Of a stretch of DNA of 64,000 nt, positions 55,013 through 63,332 are shown piece by piece; the stretch's first letter is position 1, and the number at the start of each line of letters is the position of its first letter. The notes under the pieces were generated by a model. That model worked only from the letters and a program-made list of their open reading frames with translations. It ran no database searches and was not told where the DNA came from. Source of the stretch: Geobacillus vulcani PSS1 (GTDB taxonomy: Bacteria; Bacillota; Bacilli; Bacillales; Anoxybacillaceae). The position numbers and the translations under genes are program-made. The DNA is taken from assembly GCF_000733845.1 (NCBI RefSeq), contig NZ_JPOI01000001.1, positions 969,501-1,033,500 on the forward strand, given 5' to 3'.

Positions 55013-55648
55013 ATGACAAAAGTATTGTACATTACCGCCCATCCGCATGATGACACGCAGTCTTACAGCATGGCGGTCGGGAAGGCGTTTATTGACACGT
55101 ACAAACAAGTGCATCCGGATCACGAAGTCATTCATCTCGACTTGTATAAAGAATACATCCCGGAAATTGACGTCGACGTATTCAGCGGTTGGGGCAAACT
55201 TCGCTCCGGGAAATCGTTTGAAGAGCTGTCTGACGAAGAAAAAGCGAAAGTCGGGCGGATGAACGAACTGTGCGAACAGTTTATTTCCGCCGATAAATAT
55301 GTCTTTGTGACGCCAATGTGGAACTTTTCTTTCCCGCCGGTATTGAAAGCGTACATTGACGCCGTGGCGGTGGCCGGCAAGACCTTTAAATATACGGAAC
55401 AAGGGCCGGTCGGATTGCTGACGGACAAAAAGGCGCTCCATATTCAAGCGCGCGGTGGATTTTATTCGGAAGGCCCCGCGGCACAAATGGAGATGGGACA
55501 TCGGTATTTAAGCGTCATTATGCAGTTTTTCGGCGTGCCGTCGTTTGAAGGGCTGTTTGTGGAAGGGCATGCGGCCGTGCCGGAAAAGGCAGAAGAAATC
55601 AAAGCGAACGCCATCGCTCGGGCAAAAGATTTGGCGCACACGTTCTAA
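55013..55648 (+). CDS. azoR: FMN-dependent NADH-azoreductase
   Basis: A 211-residue flavodoxin-fold quinone/azo reductase (AzoR/AcpD family). Family marks are [20 protein letters not shown] (phosphate loop for FMN), [19 protein letters not shown] and LHIQARGG. It probably protects against quinone and electrophile stress. AAGGGAG lies 8-9 bases before the ATG. It stands alone, just right of the transposon-rich region. Confidence 0.9.
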   Translation: MTKVLYITAHPHDDTQSYSMAVGKAFIDTYKQVHPDHEVIHLDLYKEYIPEIDVDVFSGWGKLRSGKSFEELSDEEKAKVGRMNELCEQFISADKYVFVTPMWNFSFPPVLKAYIDAVAVAGKTFKYTEQGPVGLLTDKKALHIQARGGFYSEGPAAQMEMGHRYLSVIMQFFGVPSFEGLFVEGHAAVPEKAEEIKANAIARAKDLAHTF

Positions 55649-55853
55649 TAAGACGCTTTGAACAGGTTGACGATTTCGAAGCTGCATGGGACATGATACT
55701 TCATCGTCGCCGCCGGCGCGGTTGGCCTCATGATGTCGATTTCAAAATTGCATGGGAAATGATCGTGGTGGAGGACGCTCTCTGTTTAGAGAGCGTTCTT
55801 TTTGTTGTTCCGGCGGTGGAAGCGAAAATGAGGAGGCGGCGACGTTCGTATGC

Positions 55854-55876
55854 GTTTGATGTCCAACGTATGGTAT
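55854..55876 (+). promoter_or_regulatory. Candidate SigB-type promoter of the PP2C phosphatase gene
   Basis: GTTTGA (55854-55859) and TGGTAT (55871-55876) resemble SigB elements (GTTTAA and GGGTAT) but are only 11 bases apart. An overlapping TATAAT (55874-55879) could instead serve sigma-A. Confidence 0.3.
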
Positions 55877-55916
55877 AATAAGCCATATAGCAGTGAGGAG
55901 TGGAGGTTCACCATTT

Positions 55917-57827
55917 GTGAACAAAGATCAACGATATCGGCCAGCGCGTTGGCACGTCATGGCGGCAACGCTGGCGGCTGGGCTGTTTGGCTTGCTTCTG
56001 TTCGCTGGCGGTCGTCTGCCGCTTTTGCTAGAATTCGATCATCCTATTCTTCTTTCTTTAGGGTTTGCCGCTGTCGTCGTCTGTTGGCTTGTCGCCTTGC
56101 AAGGATGGGCCGTATTTCCGCATACGCTGTCAACCGAGCGGCTCATGATGGGGGCGTTGTTTTTTTCTGCGGGGGCGCTCTTTTCTGTTCATTTTGTCCT
56201 TTCCTTCACAGAGGACGACGTTTTGGCGGCGCTGTTTTCGCTCGCTGCCCGCTTTACGCTTGCTTGGGGGCTGCTCTTTCTCTTTTCACGGCCCGATGAG
56301 GTGATGGAACGGCAAAGCGGGCAACGCTGGCAGGCGTTTTTGGCCGCGTTTTTGTATACGGCGGCTGTTAGTTTGTTCATCCATATCACGTCCCCGTTTT
56401 GGCCGGCGCATGGAACGATCCGCTGGCCGTTTTGGTGGCGCGCAGGGGAAGGAGCGGTCGGTTTGCTTGAGGCAGCGGCGTCCGTGTTCACATGGCGGCG
56501 TTTTCGGCAAGGGAGGGCCCCCGCTTCCCTATACTGGTCTATGGCGCTTCTATTATTTGCCCTCGGCCAATGGTTGCTCATGTTTGGCAGCGGGTATGGG
56601 CTATGGGGACAGCTTTATGAAATGGCTGGATTTTTGTATGTCGTGCGTGCCATGTATGTGGAAACGGTGGAAAAGCCATACGTGGAGCTGAAGCACCGTG
56701 AACAACAGCTCGAGATGATGGCGAACGCCCTCGGAGAAGGATTGCTGATGGTGAATCGCGACGGGCAGATCGTTTGGATGAATCCGGAGGCGAGCCGGTT
56801 GATCGGCGCCACTTTGGAAGAGGCGAAAGGCAAGCCGCTGTTTTCGTTTGTCTCATTAGCGGGGCCAGACGGCGACAAGTGGGATTGGAAGCAGCTGCGC
56901 CGCGTCGTCAAACGGCTGAAAAGCGGCGAGGTGATTCGCGTCGAGGAGGAGCCGTTTCGCCGCCGCGACGGCGTCTGCCTGCCGGTCGGTTATACGCTGG
57001 CGCCGGTGTTGGAAAACGGTGCGCTGGCGGGGCTTGTCGCCGTCTTGCGCGACATGACGGAGAAAAAAGAGAAAGAGCGGCTTGAGCGTGAACGCGAACA
57101 ACTCGACTTTGAGCTGTCGCTTGCCGCGAATATGCAGCGAACGCTTTTACAGACGTCCTCGAAGATGGACTTGCCCTCGTATGTGGACATCGGTGTCCTG
57201 AGCGTCCCTGCCCGAGTGTTGAGCGGCGATTTTTACCACTTTGCTGTCCATCAAACATCGGTGTCTACCGGCATTGCCGATGTGTCGGGGAAAGGCATTC
57301 CAGCGGCGATGCTCATGACGCTTATGAAATTTATTCTAGACCGGACCGTCCATTACGGAACGCAGCCGCACGTGTATCTTGACCTGTTGAACCGGTTCGC
57401 TTATGACTACACCGAGCCGTCGATGTTTGTCACGATGTTTGTCGGCAATTACAACGAAAAAACGCATACGTTCTCGTACGCGTGCGCTGGACACGAACCG
57501 GCGCTCTGGTATCAGGCGAAAACGAAGCAATGCGTGCCGCTCACCGCCAAAGGCTGCGCGCTCGGCTTGTTTCCGCAATTTTCATTTGAGACGAAGTCGG
57601 TGGTGCTCGAGCCGGGTGATTTTGTGCTGCTGTACACCGACGGGGTGACGGAAAAACGCGGCGAAGAGGAGGACGATGATTTTTCCGTTCTCGCCTCCAT
57701 GGTCGCCCGCGTCAATCTTGACCAGCCGGCATCGGAAATCGTTCGCGAGTTGTATGAGCATATTCAAGCGTATCATCAATACAAGCCAAAAGATGATCAG
57801 ACGTTGTTGTTGCTGCGCCGCCGCTAA
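55917..57827 (+). CDS. Membrane PAS-PP2C serine phosphatase (RsbU/RsbP-like stress regulator)
   Basis: A 636-residue signalling protein. Residues 1-250 contain about seven or eight membrane helices. A PAS domain follows (about 260-375: MANALGEGLLMVNRDGQIVW), then a linker coiled coil. Residues about 420-635 are a SpoIIE-type PP2C phosphatase (VLSGDFYHF, IADVSGKGIPAAMLM, YTDGVTEKRG with metal-binding Asp). It most likely dephosphorylates RsbV, the anti-anti-sigma factor encoded by the facing operon. Chosen start GTG 55917 has GGAGTGGAGG upstream. B. subtilis RsbP has PAS and PP2C but no membrane part. Confidence 0.85.
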   Translation: MNKDQRYRPARWHVMAATLAAGLFGLLLFAGGRLPLLLEFDHPILLSLGFAAVVVCWLVALQGWAVFPHTLSTERLMMGALFFSAGALFSVHFVLSFTEDDVLAALFSLAARFTLAWGLLFLFSRPDEVMERQSGQRWQAFLAAFLYTAAVSLFIHITSPFWPAHGTIRWPFWWRAGEGAVGLLEAAASVFTWRRFRQGRAPASLYWSMALLLFALGQWLLMFGSGYGLWGQLYEMAGFLYVVRAMYVETVEKPYVELKHREQQLEMMANALGEGLLMVNRDGQIVWMNPEASRLIGATLEEAKGKPLFSFVSLAGPDGDKWDWKQLRRVVKRLKSGEVIRVEEEPFRRRDGVCLPVGYTLAPVLENGALAGLVAVLRDMTEKKEKERLEREREQLDFELSLAANMQRTLLQTSSKMDLPSYVDIGVLSVPARVLSGDFYHFAVHQTSVSTGIADVSGKGIPAAMLMTLMKFILDRTVHYGTQPHVYLDLLNRFAYDYTEPSMFVTMFVGNYNEKTHTFSYACAGHEPALWYQAKTKQCVPLTAKGCALGLFPQFSFETKSVVLEPGDFVLLYTDGVTEKRGEEEDDDFSVLASMVARVNLDQPASEIVRELYEHIQAYHQYKPKDDQTLLLLRRR

Positions 57828-57876
57828 CATGATCTGCCCGGCCGCTTGATCGGTCCGGCAGCGCGATGTTTGACCG

Positions 57877-58647
57877 CTATGATGAATAGGCGGCGAGCTG
57901 CCGCTTTAATTTCGCGATCGCCCGCTTTTGAATGCGGCTGATCGTCATTTGCGAGACGCCGAGCCGCTCAGCGAGCGCACGTTGTGTTTCCCCGCGCCGA
58001 AAGATGGCGTCGATGACGATTTGTTCTTGCTCGCTCAATTTGCCGATCGCCTGCTCTAAATCCATTCGCTCGATCAATGACTCGATTTCGTTCGCTTCAT
58101 CCGCGACGAAATCGCCGATCGTCGTCGCATCTTTGTCCCCGTCTTGCACCGGGGCATCGAGCGAGACGGCTTGGTAATGGTCGCGTCCGGCCAAAACTTC
58201 GATCGTCTCTTCGACCGATAAGCCTAAGTGGTCAGCGATCTCATCGATCGTCGGCGACCGTTCAAGCTTGACCGTCAATTCGTCGATCGCCTGCTGCACT
58301 TTGCTTCCTTTTTCCTTCACCTTGCGCGGCACTTGGATGTACCAGGCTTTGTCGCGCAAATAGTTTTTCATATAGCCGATCAAGCTTTTCATCGCATACG
58401 ACTCAAAGCTTGTTCCTTGTTTGGGGTCGTAATGGTCAAGGAGGCGCAAAAACGACAGCCGGCCGACTTGAAACAAGTCTTCGTAAAAGTCTGGACGGCT
58501 GCGCGCCATTTTTCTCGCTGCGGCCGCAATGAGCGGCTCGAAGCGCACGAGCAAGGCCGTCGCCGCTTCTTCCGTCTTTGTTCGTTGATAGGCGGAAATG
58601 AGGGCGTCAAGCTTGCTCTTGGACAGAGGAGGGGGATATACAGTCAT
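57877..58647 (-). CDS. sigB: General stress sigma factor SigB
   Basis: A 256-residue sigma-70-type factor of the SigB/SigF/SigG group. Region 2 holds DLFQVGRLSFLRLLDHYDP and SYAMKSLIGYMKNYLRDKAW; region 3 follows VPRKVKEK. Region 4 is LSEQEQIVIDAIFRRGETQR then ALAERLGVSQMTISRIQKRA. Downstream of rsbW with 41 bases of overlap. ATG 58647 has AAGGAG nine bases upstream; ATG 58653 is possible but too close to it. Confidence 0.92.
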   Translation of the reverse strand: MTVYPPPLSKSKLDALISAYQRTKTEEAATALLVRFEPLIAAAARKMARSRPDFYEDLFQVGRLSFLRLLDHYDPKQGTSFESYAMKSLIGYMKNYLRDKAWYIQVPRKVKEKGSKVQQAIDELTVKLERSPTIDEIADHLGLSVEETIEVLAGRDHYQAVSLDAPVQDGDKDATTIGDFVADEANEIESLIERMDLEQAIGKLSEQEQIVIDAIFRRGETQRALAERLGVSQMTISRIQKRAIAKLKRQLAAYSS

Positions 58648-59095
58648 GGGCATGCTCTCCTTCGCCGCGATGGCGGAATTTCGTCAGGCGGACTTCCGTT
58701 CCGTCCTTTGTCGTGACGGTGACATCGTCCATGAGCGCTCCCATCAAAAACAGGCCGAGGCCGCCCGCTTTTACGTCTTCAAGCGGTTTCGCGGACAGGG
58801 GCGCCGCTTGCTTGGCCACCTGTTTGTAATCAAACCCTTTGCCTTCATCTTTAATCACGATGGAAAGCGCATCAGCGCTCATCTCAAAGCGCAGATGAAT
58901 GTCACCGCTTCTCCCGTTGTATGCGTGAAGAACGACGTTGTTGCACGCTTCAGAGATGGCGACTTTCATATCTTCAATTTCTTCATAGGAAAAGCCCATC
59001 TTGGCAGCCAGCCCGTATAACGTCAAACGTGCGATATCAATAAACTGCGCATCGGCTGGAATGGATAGCTGTACGACGGTTTCATGCTCTTTCAT
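58607..59095 (-). CDS. rsbW: Anti-sigma-B factor and serine kinase RsbW
   Basis: A 162-residue GHKL ATPase that binds and blocks SigB, or phosphorylates RsbV. Motifs are ISEACNNVVLHAYN (N box) and IVIKDEGKGFDYKQV plus GGLGLFLMGALMDDV (G boxes). Its start overlaps the rsbV stop by 4 bases, and its end overlaps sigB. The tight overlaps keep partners in balance. Confidence 0.92.
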   Translation of the reverse strand: MKEHETVVQLSIPADAQFIDIARLTLYGLAAKMGFSYEEIEDMKVAISEACNNVVLHAYNGRSGDIHLRFEMSADALSIVIKDEGKGFDYKQVAKQAAPLSAKPLEDVKAGGLGLFLMGALMDDVTVTTKDGTEVRLTKFRHRGEGEHAHDCISPSSVQEQA

Positions 59096-59442
59096 GATTG
59101 GCCTCCGACCCTTTCTGTCGCATTGTTCGTTTCGGAAAAAAAGTAGGAAACCCCAGTCAAATCAAATAGGCGCTGTACCTTTGGCGGCACATTTTCAATC
59201 ATAAACAGCGCTTCTTGTTTTTTGCGCGTTTTCAGCAGTGCGACAAACATCCCGATGCCGGTGCTGTCGATATACGTCAACTCTTCAAGGCGGATGACAA
59301 GCGGTTTTGACGCGTCATGAGCAAGCGGTTCGACGGCGCGTTGAAACTGTTCGGCCGCTGCCAAATCAAGCTCGCCTTTTATGTATACAACATGACGGTC
59401 TGGCTGTTCTTCATGTACAACGTGAAATCGTTTCCTATCCAC
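59092..59442 (-). CDS. rsbV: Anti-sigma-B factor antagonist RsbV
   Basis: A 116-residue STAS-domain protein. The phosphorylated serine is in the TYIDSTGIGMFVALLKT loop. When dephosphorylated it binds RsbW and frees SigB. First gene of rsbV-rsbW-sigB, with the SigB promoter about 80 bases upstream. RsbV fits better than SpoIIAA by the YIDSTG and RLFDLTG context. Confidence 0.9.
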   Translation of the reverse strand: MDRKRFHVVHEEQPDRHVVYIKGELDLAAAEQFQRAVEPLAHDASKPLVIRLEELTYIDSTGIGMFVALLKTRKKQEALFMIENVPPKVQRLFDLTGVSYFFSETNNATERVGGQS

Positions 59443-59522
59443 GGTTGTTCACCTCACATGATCGATGAGTCGGTTTCATGATGATGTGGGAAGGTTGTCC
59501 ATTTTACAACGTTTATTTTGCT

Positions 59523-59549
59523 ATACCCATATTTTATACGATATGAAAC
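59523..59549 (-). promoter_or_regulatory. SigB-dependent promoter of rsbV-rsbW-sigB
   Basis: On the minus strand GTTTCA (59549-59544) and GGGTAT (59528-59523) are 15 bases apart, close to the SigB consensus GTTTAA-N12-15-GGGTAT. It would give positive autoregulation as in other Bacilli. Confidence 0.7.
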
Positions 59550-59570
59550 AGGAAAGGACAGGGAGATGCG

Positions 59571-59954
59571 ATGCTGAAAAAGTGGAAACAATGGGCAAAG
59601 ACGTTGAAACGGGACATATTCGTCTTGTATTCTGCGGTTCGCGACCGGCGCGTTTCCATCTGGCTGCGGCTGTTTATGCTGGCCGTTGTGGCGTATGCGT
59701 TCAGCCCGATCGATTTGATCCCCGATTTTGTTCCGGTTCTGGGGTATATCGATGATTTGCTGCTTTTGCCACTTGGTATTTACTTGGCGCTGAAATGGCT
59801 GCCGAAAGACATCGTCGCCGAACACCGGGCGCGGGCGGAAGAGCTCGCCAAGCACGGCAAACCGACGAATTGGGCCGCTGGGGCGCTGATCCTTTTTTTA
59901 TACGTGCTGCTTGGCGTTTGGCTGCTCCGGTGGTTGATTTCGTGGACATTTTGA
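59571..59954 (+). CDS. DUF1232 membrane protein
   Basis: A 127-residue protein with the DUF1232 core FSPIDLIPDFVPVLGYIDD, one or two helices around it and a C-terminal membrane helix. Function unknown in the family. GGGAGATGCG precedes the ATG. It diverges from the sigB operon, and the two promoter regions overlap. Confidence 0.82.
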   Translation: MLKKWKQWAKTLKRDIFVLYSAVRDRRVSIWLRLFMLAVVAYAFSPIDLIPDFVPVLGYIDDLLLLPLGIYLALKWLPKDIVAEHRARAEELAKHGKPTNWAAGALILFLYVLLGVWLLRWLISWTF

Positions 59955-60105
59955 TCTTCTTTGATGGCTGCGGCAAGGGATTGGCACATTTCTTGTTGGG
60001 GAAACAGGTTTCGCCATGGCTCCCTATTCACTTTGCTTTGACGGTGGTGTCTTTTTGGTTACAATGATAAAAGGAAAAAAGCCGATGGCAAAGGAGTTGC
60101 TCGCA

Positions 60106-60795
60106 ATGCCGATTCTCAAAAACGACTGGGCTCCGCTGCTTGAAGAGGAGTTTCAAAAACCGTACTACTTGAAGCTGCGCGAATTTTTAAAAGTAGAGTA
60201 CCGGACGCGGACGATCTATCCCGATATGCACGATATTTTCAACGCTCTTCATTACACGCCGTACGCGAACGTCAAAGTTGTGCTGCTTGGGCAAGATCCG
60301 TACCACGGTCCGGGGCAGGCGCACGGGTTGAGTTTTTCCGTCAAGCCGGGTGTGCCGGTGCCGCCGTCTTTAGTGAACATTTTCAAAGAGCTGCATGATG
60401 ACCTTGGCTGCTACATACCGGATAACGGCTATCTCGTGAAATGGGCCGAGCAAGGGGTGCTATTGTTAAACACGGTGTTGACCGTCCGCCGCGGCCAGGC
60501 GAACTCCCACCGCGGCAAAGGGTGGGAACATTTCACCGACCGCGTCATTGAACTCGTCAATGAAAAAGACGATCCCGTCGTCTTTTTGCTTTGGGGCCGG
60601 AATGCGCAAGAGAAAAAAGAACGGATTACGAATCCACGCCATCTCATTATCGAAGCGCCGCACCCGAGCCCGTTTTCCGCCGCGCGCGGCTTTTTCGGCC
60701 ACCGCCCATTTTCGCGGACGAACGCGTTTTTAACCGAGCACGGACGCGAGCCGATCGACTGGCAAATCGAGAACATCGGTGTCCGCACTGAATGA
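60106..60795 (+). CDS. ung: Uracil-DNA glycosylase, family 1
   Basis: A 229-residue repair enzyme that removes uracil from DNA. Motif [19 protein letters not shown] holds catalytic Asp64, and motif [14 protein letters not shown] holds the catalytic His. The start [16 protein letters not shown] at ATG 60106 has AAAGGAG nine bases upstream and matches the Bacillus protein start; earlier in-frame starts at 60085 and 60016 are less likely. Confidence 0.95.
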   Translation: MPILKNDWAPLLEEEFQKPYYLKLREFLKVEYRTRTIYPDMHDIFNALHYTPYANVKVVLLGQDPYHGPGQAHGLSFSVKPGVPVPPSLVNIFKELHDDLGCYIPDNGYLVKWAEQGVLLLNTVLTVRRGQANSHRGKGWEHFTDRVIELVNEKDDPVVFLLWGRNAQEKKERITNPRHLIIEAPHPSPFSAARGFFGHRPFSRTNAFLTEHGREPIDWQIENIGVRTE

Positions 60796-60813
60796 AGAAA
60801 GGGGGAAGAAGTC

Positions 60814-61113
60814 ATGACGATCTCCTTTGCGGCGGTTGTCGCCAAAATGGAAGACGAATTGCACAAAGCGAAGGCGACCCATGACCCGCAGCGGATGCGC
60901 GAACATGTCGCCGCCGTCCGCGCCTTATGTGACTTAATGCTCGAAACAGCTAGTTCTTCACAACCGTCCGCTCCGGCTGCCTCTACAGGGCCGCTTGTCG
61001 TCGGCGGGCCGATGTCGGTTGCTGGTGGGCTTTCGTTTGGAGTCGTTTCTGTCGGGGGACGCTCCCCTGACATTGATGATGAGGCGAACGGGGAGTCGTT
61101 GTTGGATTTTTGA
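60814..61113 (+). CDS. ywdI: DUF5327/YwdI family protein
   Basis: A 99-residue protein located after ung as in B. subtilis. The N-terminal half is a helix (ISFAAVVAKMEDELHKAKAT), the rest is Ser/Pro/Gly-rich and ends ESLLDF. Function unknown. GAAAGGGGGAAG lies before the ATG, 18 bases after the ung stop, so it is co-transcribed with ung. Confidence 0.75.
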   Translation: MTISFAAVVAKMEDELHKAKATHDPQRMREHVAAVRALCDLMLETASSSQPSAPAASTGPLVVGGPMSVAGGLSFGVVSVGGRSPDIDDEANGESLLDF

Positions 61114-61405
61114 GGGAAAGACAAGGAAAACCCGTGGAGCGGCTCTTTCCTTTTAACACATTCACCGAGAAGTCTCCCACCTCGAAATGGAATGTAGGTG
61201 GGAGATGTTCATATAGCTTATTCTGTTTGGCGCCGGAGGACAAGAAGCGGTTCTCCGGCCTGAATGTGGGTCTGGTCAGTGGTGCTCCCGATCGGCTGGT
61301 TCCATCAAGTGGGTGCCACCCATTAGTAATTTGTTGTCAGGGAACATTCCCATTATATAATGGAGTGAGGGAAAACAATCTTCCATTTAGAAAGGTGGGA
61401 CAGCT
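61114..61405. other. Structured non-coding region with an IS605-type end
   Basis: About 290 bases with no gene. It holds an IS605-like right-end hairpin (61173-61210). A second hairpin GCCGGAG ... CTCCGGC follows (about 61232-61259), then a small TGGGTG/CCACCCA stem (about 61311-61323). The last 30 bases carry the ribosome site for the next gene. Confidence 0.5.
61173..61210 (+). mobile_element. Solo IS200/IS605-type right-end hairpin
   Basis: TCTCCCACCT pairs with AGGTGGGAGA around 13 bases, followed by TGTTCA. It has the same design as the hairpin at 45723-45766. No tnpA or tnpB is near. Confidence 0.5.
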
Positions 61406-61777
61406 ATGAAAACATTCGTCCTTCTCGGCGCGCTCAATGCGTTTTTGGCTGTGGCGTTGGGGGCGTTTGGCGCACACGGGTTGGAAGGGAAAATTCCGGA
61501 TCGTTATTTGGAGATTTGGAAAACGGCGGTGCAATATCAGATGTTTCATGCGGCCGGGCTACTGATCGTTGGACTGCTGCTTGGCAAAGCGCCAAATGTC
61601 GGGTTGATCGGTGCAGCGGGCTGGGTGATGTTCGCCGGCATTGTGTTGTTTTCTGGGAGTTTGTACGTATTAAGTGTAACGCAGATTAAGCCGCTTGGCG
61701 CGATCACTCCGTTTGGCGGCGTTGCTTTTTTGGTCGCTTGGGTGATGATTGGTTATGCGGCGTTGAAATGGCTGTAA
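61406..61777 (+). CDS. ywdK: DUF423 membrane protein YwdK
   Basis: A 123-residue protein with four membrane helices. The DUF423 signature GALNAFLAVALGAFGAHGLE is at the front and GAITPFGGVAFLVAWVM at the back. Function unknown; conserved beside ung and gerQ in Bacilli. GAAAGGTGGGACAGCT is the leader. Confidence 0.85.
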   Translation: MKTFVLLGALNAFLAVALGAFGAHGLEGKIPDRYLEIWKTAVQYQMFHAAGLLIVGLLLGKAPNVGLIGAAGWVMFAGIVLFSGSLYVLSVTQIKPLGAITPFGGVAFLVAWVMIGYAALKWL

Positions 61778-62013
61778 ACGGAGCACGGGGCAAGGTGTAC
61801 TCCGAACAGGAAAGCACGCGCTGTCCCAATCATAGAAGGCACCTCTTTTGGTTCATTTGCCATCATGATATACAACTGGACGTCGGCAATATGTGATGGT
61901 CGTCACATCAGATGAAATAAAGAAGAGAGGGGCTTCCAAGAGGGTAATGCTCCTTAAACCAAACACAATATATTGTTTCTTATCGATCATTTTGCTGCTA
62001 TATACGGTAATAA
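61778..62013. other. Intergenic region after ywdK
   Basis: About 235 bases with no supported gene. It ends in the bidirectional terminator at 62014-62047. Confidence 0.4.
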
Positions 62014-62047
62014 GAGAGGGTGTCCCGAGTTTTTGGGACACCCTCTC
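62014..62047. terminator. Bidirectional terminator (gggtgtccc type)
   Basis: GAGAGGGTGTCCC pairs with GGGACACCCTCTC around GAGTTTTT. The stem is almost the same as at 19994-20026. Confidence 0.75.
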
Positions 62048-62078
62048 TGCTCATCGAACATCGGTTTTGCGCTTGCAC

Positions 62079-62660
62079 TTAGCGCGGCGAATAGGAGGCG
62101 AGCGGCGTGGCGGAGGCGCCGGCAAACGGATATTCGTAGGCGATTTCGCCTTCAAATGTGACGTAATCGAGGTAAATCATCGGGATCAAATAGCGTGTTC
62201 CCGTTTGCGGGTCGCTTAAAATGACATGGTCGCGCCCGGCCGCTTCAATGACGCCGCGGAACACTTTCGCATTCCACTCGCGGTTGTTTTCAAACGTCGC
62301 ATAGATAGTGGCGACTTTTCCTTTGTTTAGCCGCAAAATGTTTTCGATGTACGACTCTTCGATCGGCAGCATCCCCGGAATTGTCGGACCGGCGGTGGTC
62401 GGTGTCGGCGTCGGGGCGGCAAACGTCGGCGCCTGCAAACCGAACGTCGGGGCGGTTGTTGTCGGCGTCATCGTCGGGGCGGCCGCCGCTTGCGGATAGT
62501 AGGAATACGGGTACGCCGCCGGATAGTATGGCTGCGGATACGGGTAGCCGTACGGATAAGCTGCATACGGTTGTTGCCGCTCCGGGTCGAACGGTGCATG
62601 GTAATGGTATTGCTGTTTCTCATCAAGCGGATAGAAATTGTTTTCTGTATGGTTGGACAT
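62079..62660 (-). CDS. gerQ: Spore coat protein GerQ
   Basis: A 193-residue coat protein needed to hold the cortex hydrolase CwlJ in the spore and cross-linked by transglutaminase. The front is Tyr/Pro-rich (PYGYPYPQPYYPAAYPYSYY), then a Thr/Pro/Ala repeat zone (about 60-95). The C-terminal domain is conserved (PIEESYIENILRLNKGKVAT ... YLIPMIYLDYVTFEGEI). The N-terminus has only one Lys (residue 15), whereas B. subtilis GerQ uses several for cross-linking. It follows cwlJ by 24 bases. Confidence 0.9.
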   Translation of the reverse strand: MSNHTENNFYPLDEKQQYHYHAPFDPERQQPYAAYPYGYPYPQPYYPAAYPYSYYPQAAAAPTMTPTTTAPTFGLQAPTFAAPTPTPTTAGPTIPGMLPIEESYIENILRLNKGKVATIYATFENNREWNAKVFRGVIEAAGRDHVILSDPQTGTRYLIPMIYLDYVTFEGEIAYEYPFAGASATPLASYSPR

Positions 62661-62684
62661 AAAAAAACCTCCTCATATGAAAAG

Positions 62685-63128
62685 TTAGTAAACGCGCGGA
62701 CAATCGGATGGAGTCGGCGCGAAGAAGCAATGCGATTTGTAGCGGCCGACGTTCCATTGGTTGAACCATTGCGGCGGGCAAGGCTCGCCTTCAGGCGGCT
62801 TAAAAAACCAAAGGGCGTTTGTCGCTGGGTGGTAGCGCCAACCGCGGAGCACTTGGCGGGCTAGTCCGATATCCACTTCGCGCGCCCGTTGGTAAAAGTA
62901 CCCTTTTTGCACCGCCTCAAAGCCGCCCGGGCTTTGGAACACCATTTGCCGGATGGAGCGGATGCCGCGGAAGTCAAGGCAGTTGGCGATGACGCGGTTG
63001 ACGCCGACGTTGCCGACCATGAGCATCCCAAGCCGCCCGTCTCCTTCCGCTTCCGCTCGCATGAGCCGAGCCAGCAACTTTACTTCCTCTTCTGTGTGGG
63101 CTACAATGGAGGGAGCGATCTGACCCAT
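62685..63128 (-). CDS. cwlJ: Spore cortex-lytic hydrolase CwlJ
   Basis: A 147-residue SleB-type (Hydrolase_2) cell wall hydrolase that degrades spore cortex during germination. It has no signal peptide, as in B. subtilis. Marks are LLARLMRAEAEGDGRLGMLM with the catalytic Glu region, VGVNRVIANCLDF and NALWFFKPPEGEPCPP. First gene of cwlJ-gerQ. Confidence 0.92.
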   Translation of the reverse strand: MGQIAPSIVAHTEEEVKLLARLMRAEAEGDGRLGMLMVGNVGVNRVIANCLDFRGIRSIRQMVFQSPGGFEAVQKGYFYQRAREVDIGLARQVLRGWRYHPATNALWFFKPPEGEPCPPQWFNQWNVGRYKSHCFFAPTPSDCPRVY

Positions 63129-63301
63129 ATCGTCACCTCAGTCGTTGTGAATTTCGACAGTAATAGGCTATTGGTGGAACGAGAAAATGGTGACACACGA
63201 ACAGAATGTTTCTGAAAAGATTTTCTGTTTTTATGTGTATGGGGGAATCAGGCTGCATATGACAGAAAGCGGATGATTGTCCAAAAAAGCAGCGAAAACG
63301 A

Positions 63302-63332
63302 AGCAAAGCCCCGTATCGTTCGGGGCTTTGCT
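63302..63332 (-). terminator. Terminator of hemQ
   Basis: AGCAAAGCCCCG pairs with CGGGGCTTTGCT around TATCGTT, right at the stop of the coproheme decarboxylase gene. Confidence 0.75.

Noticed and set aside
57877..59442. Reading the three-gene operon as spoIIAA-spoIIAB-sigF
   Set aside because: RsbV- and RsbW-type motifs, the SigB-type promoter and the facing PP2C gene fit rsbV-rsbW-sigB better.
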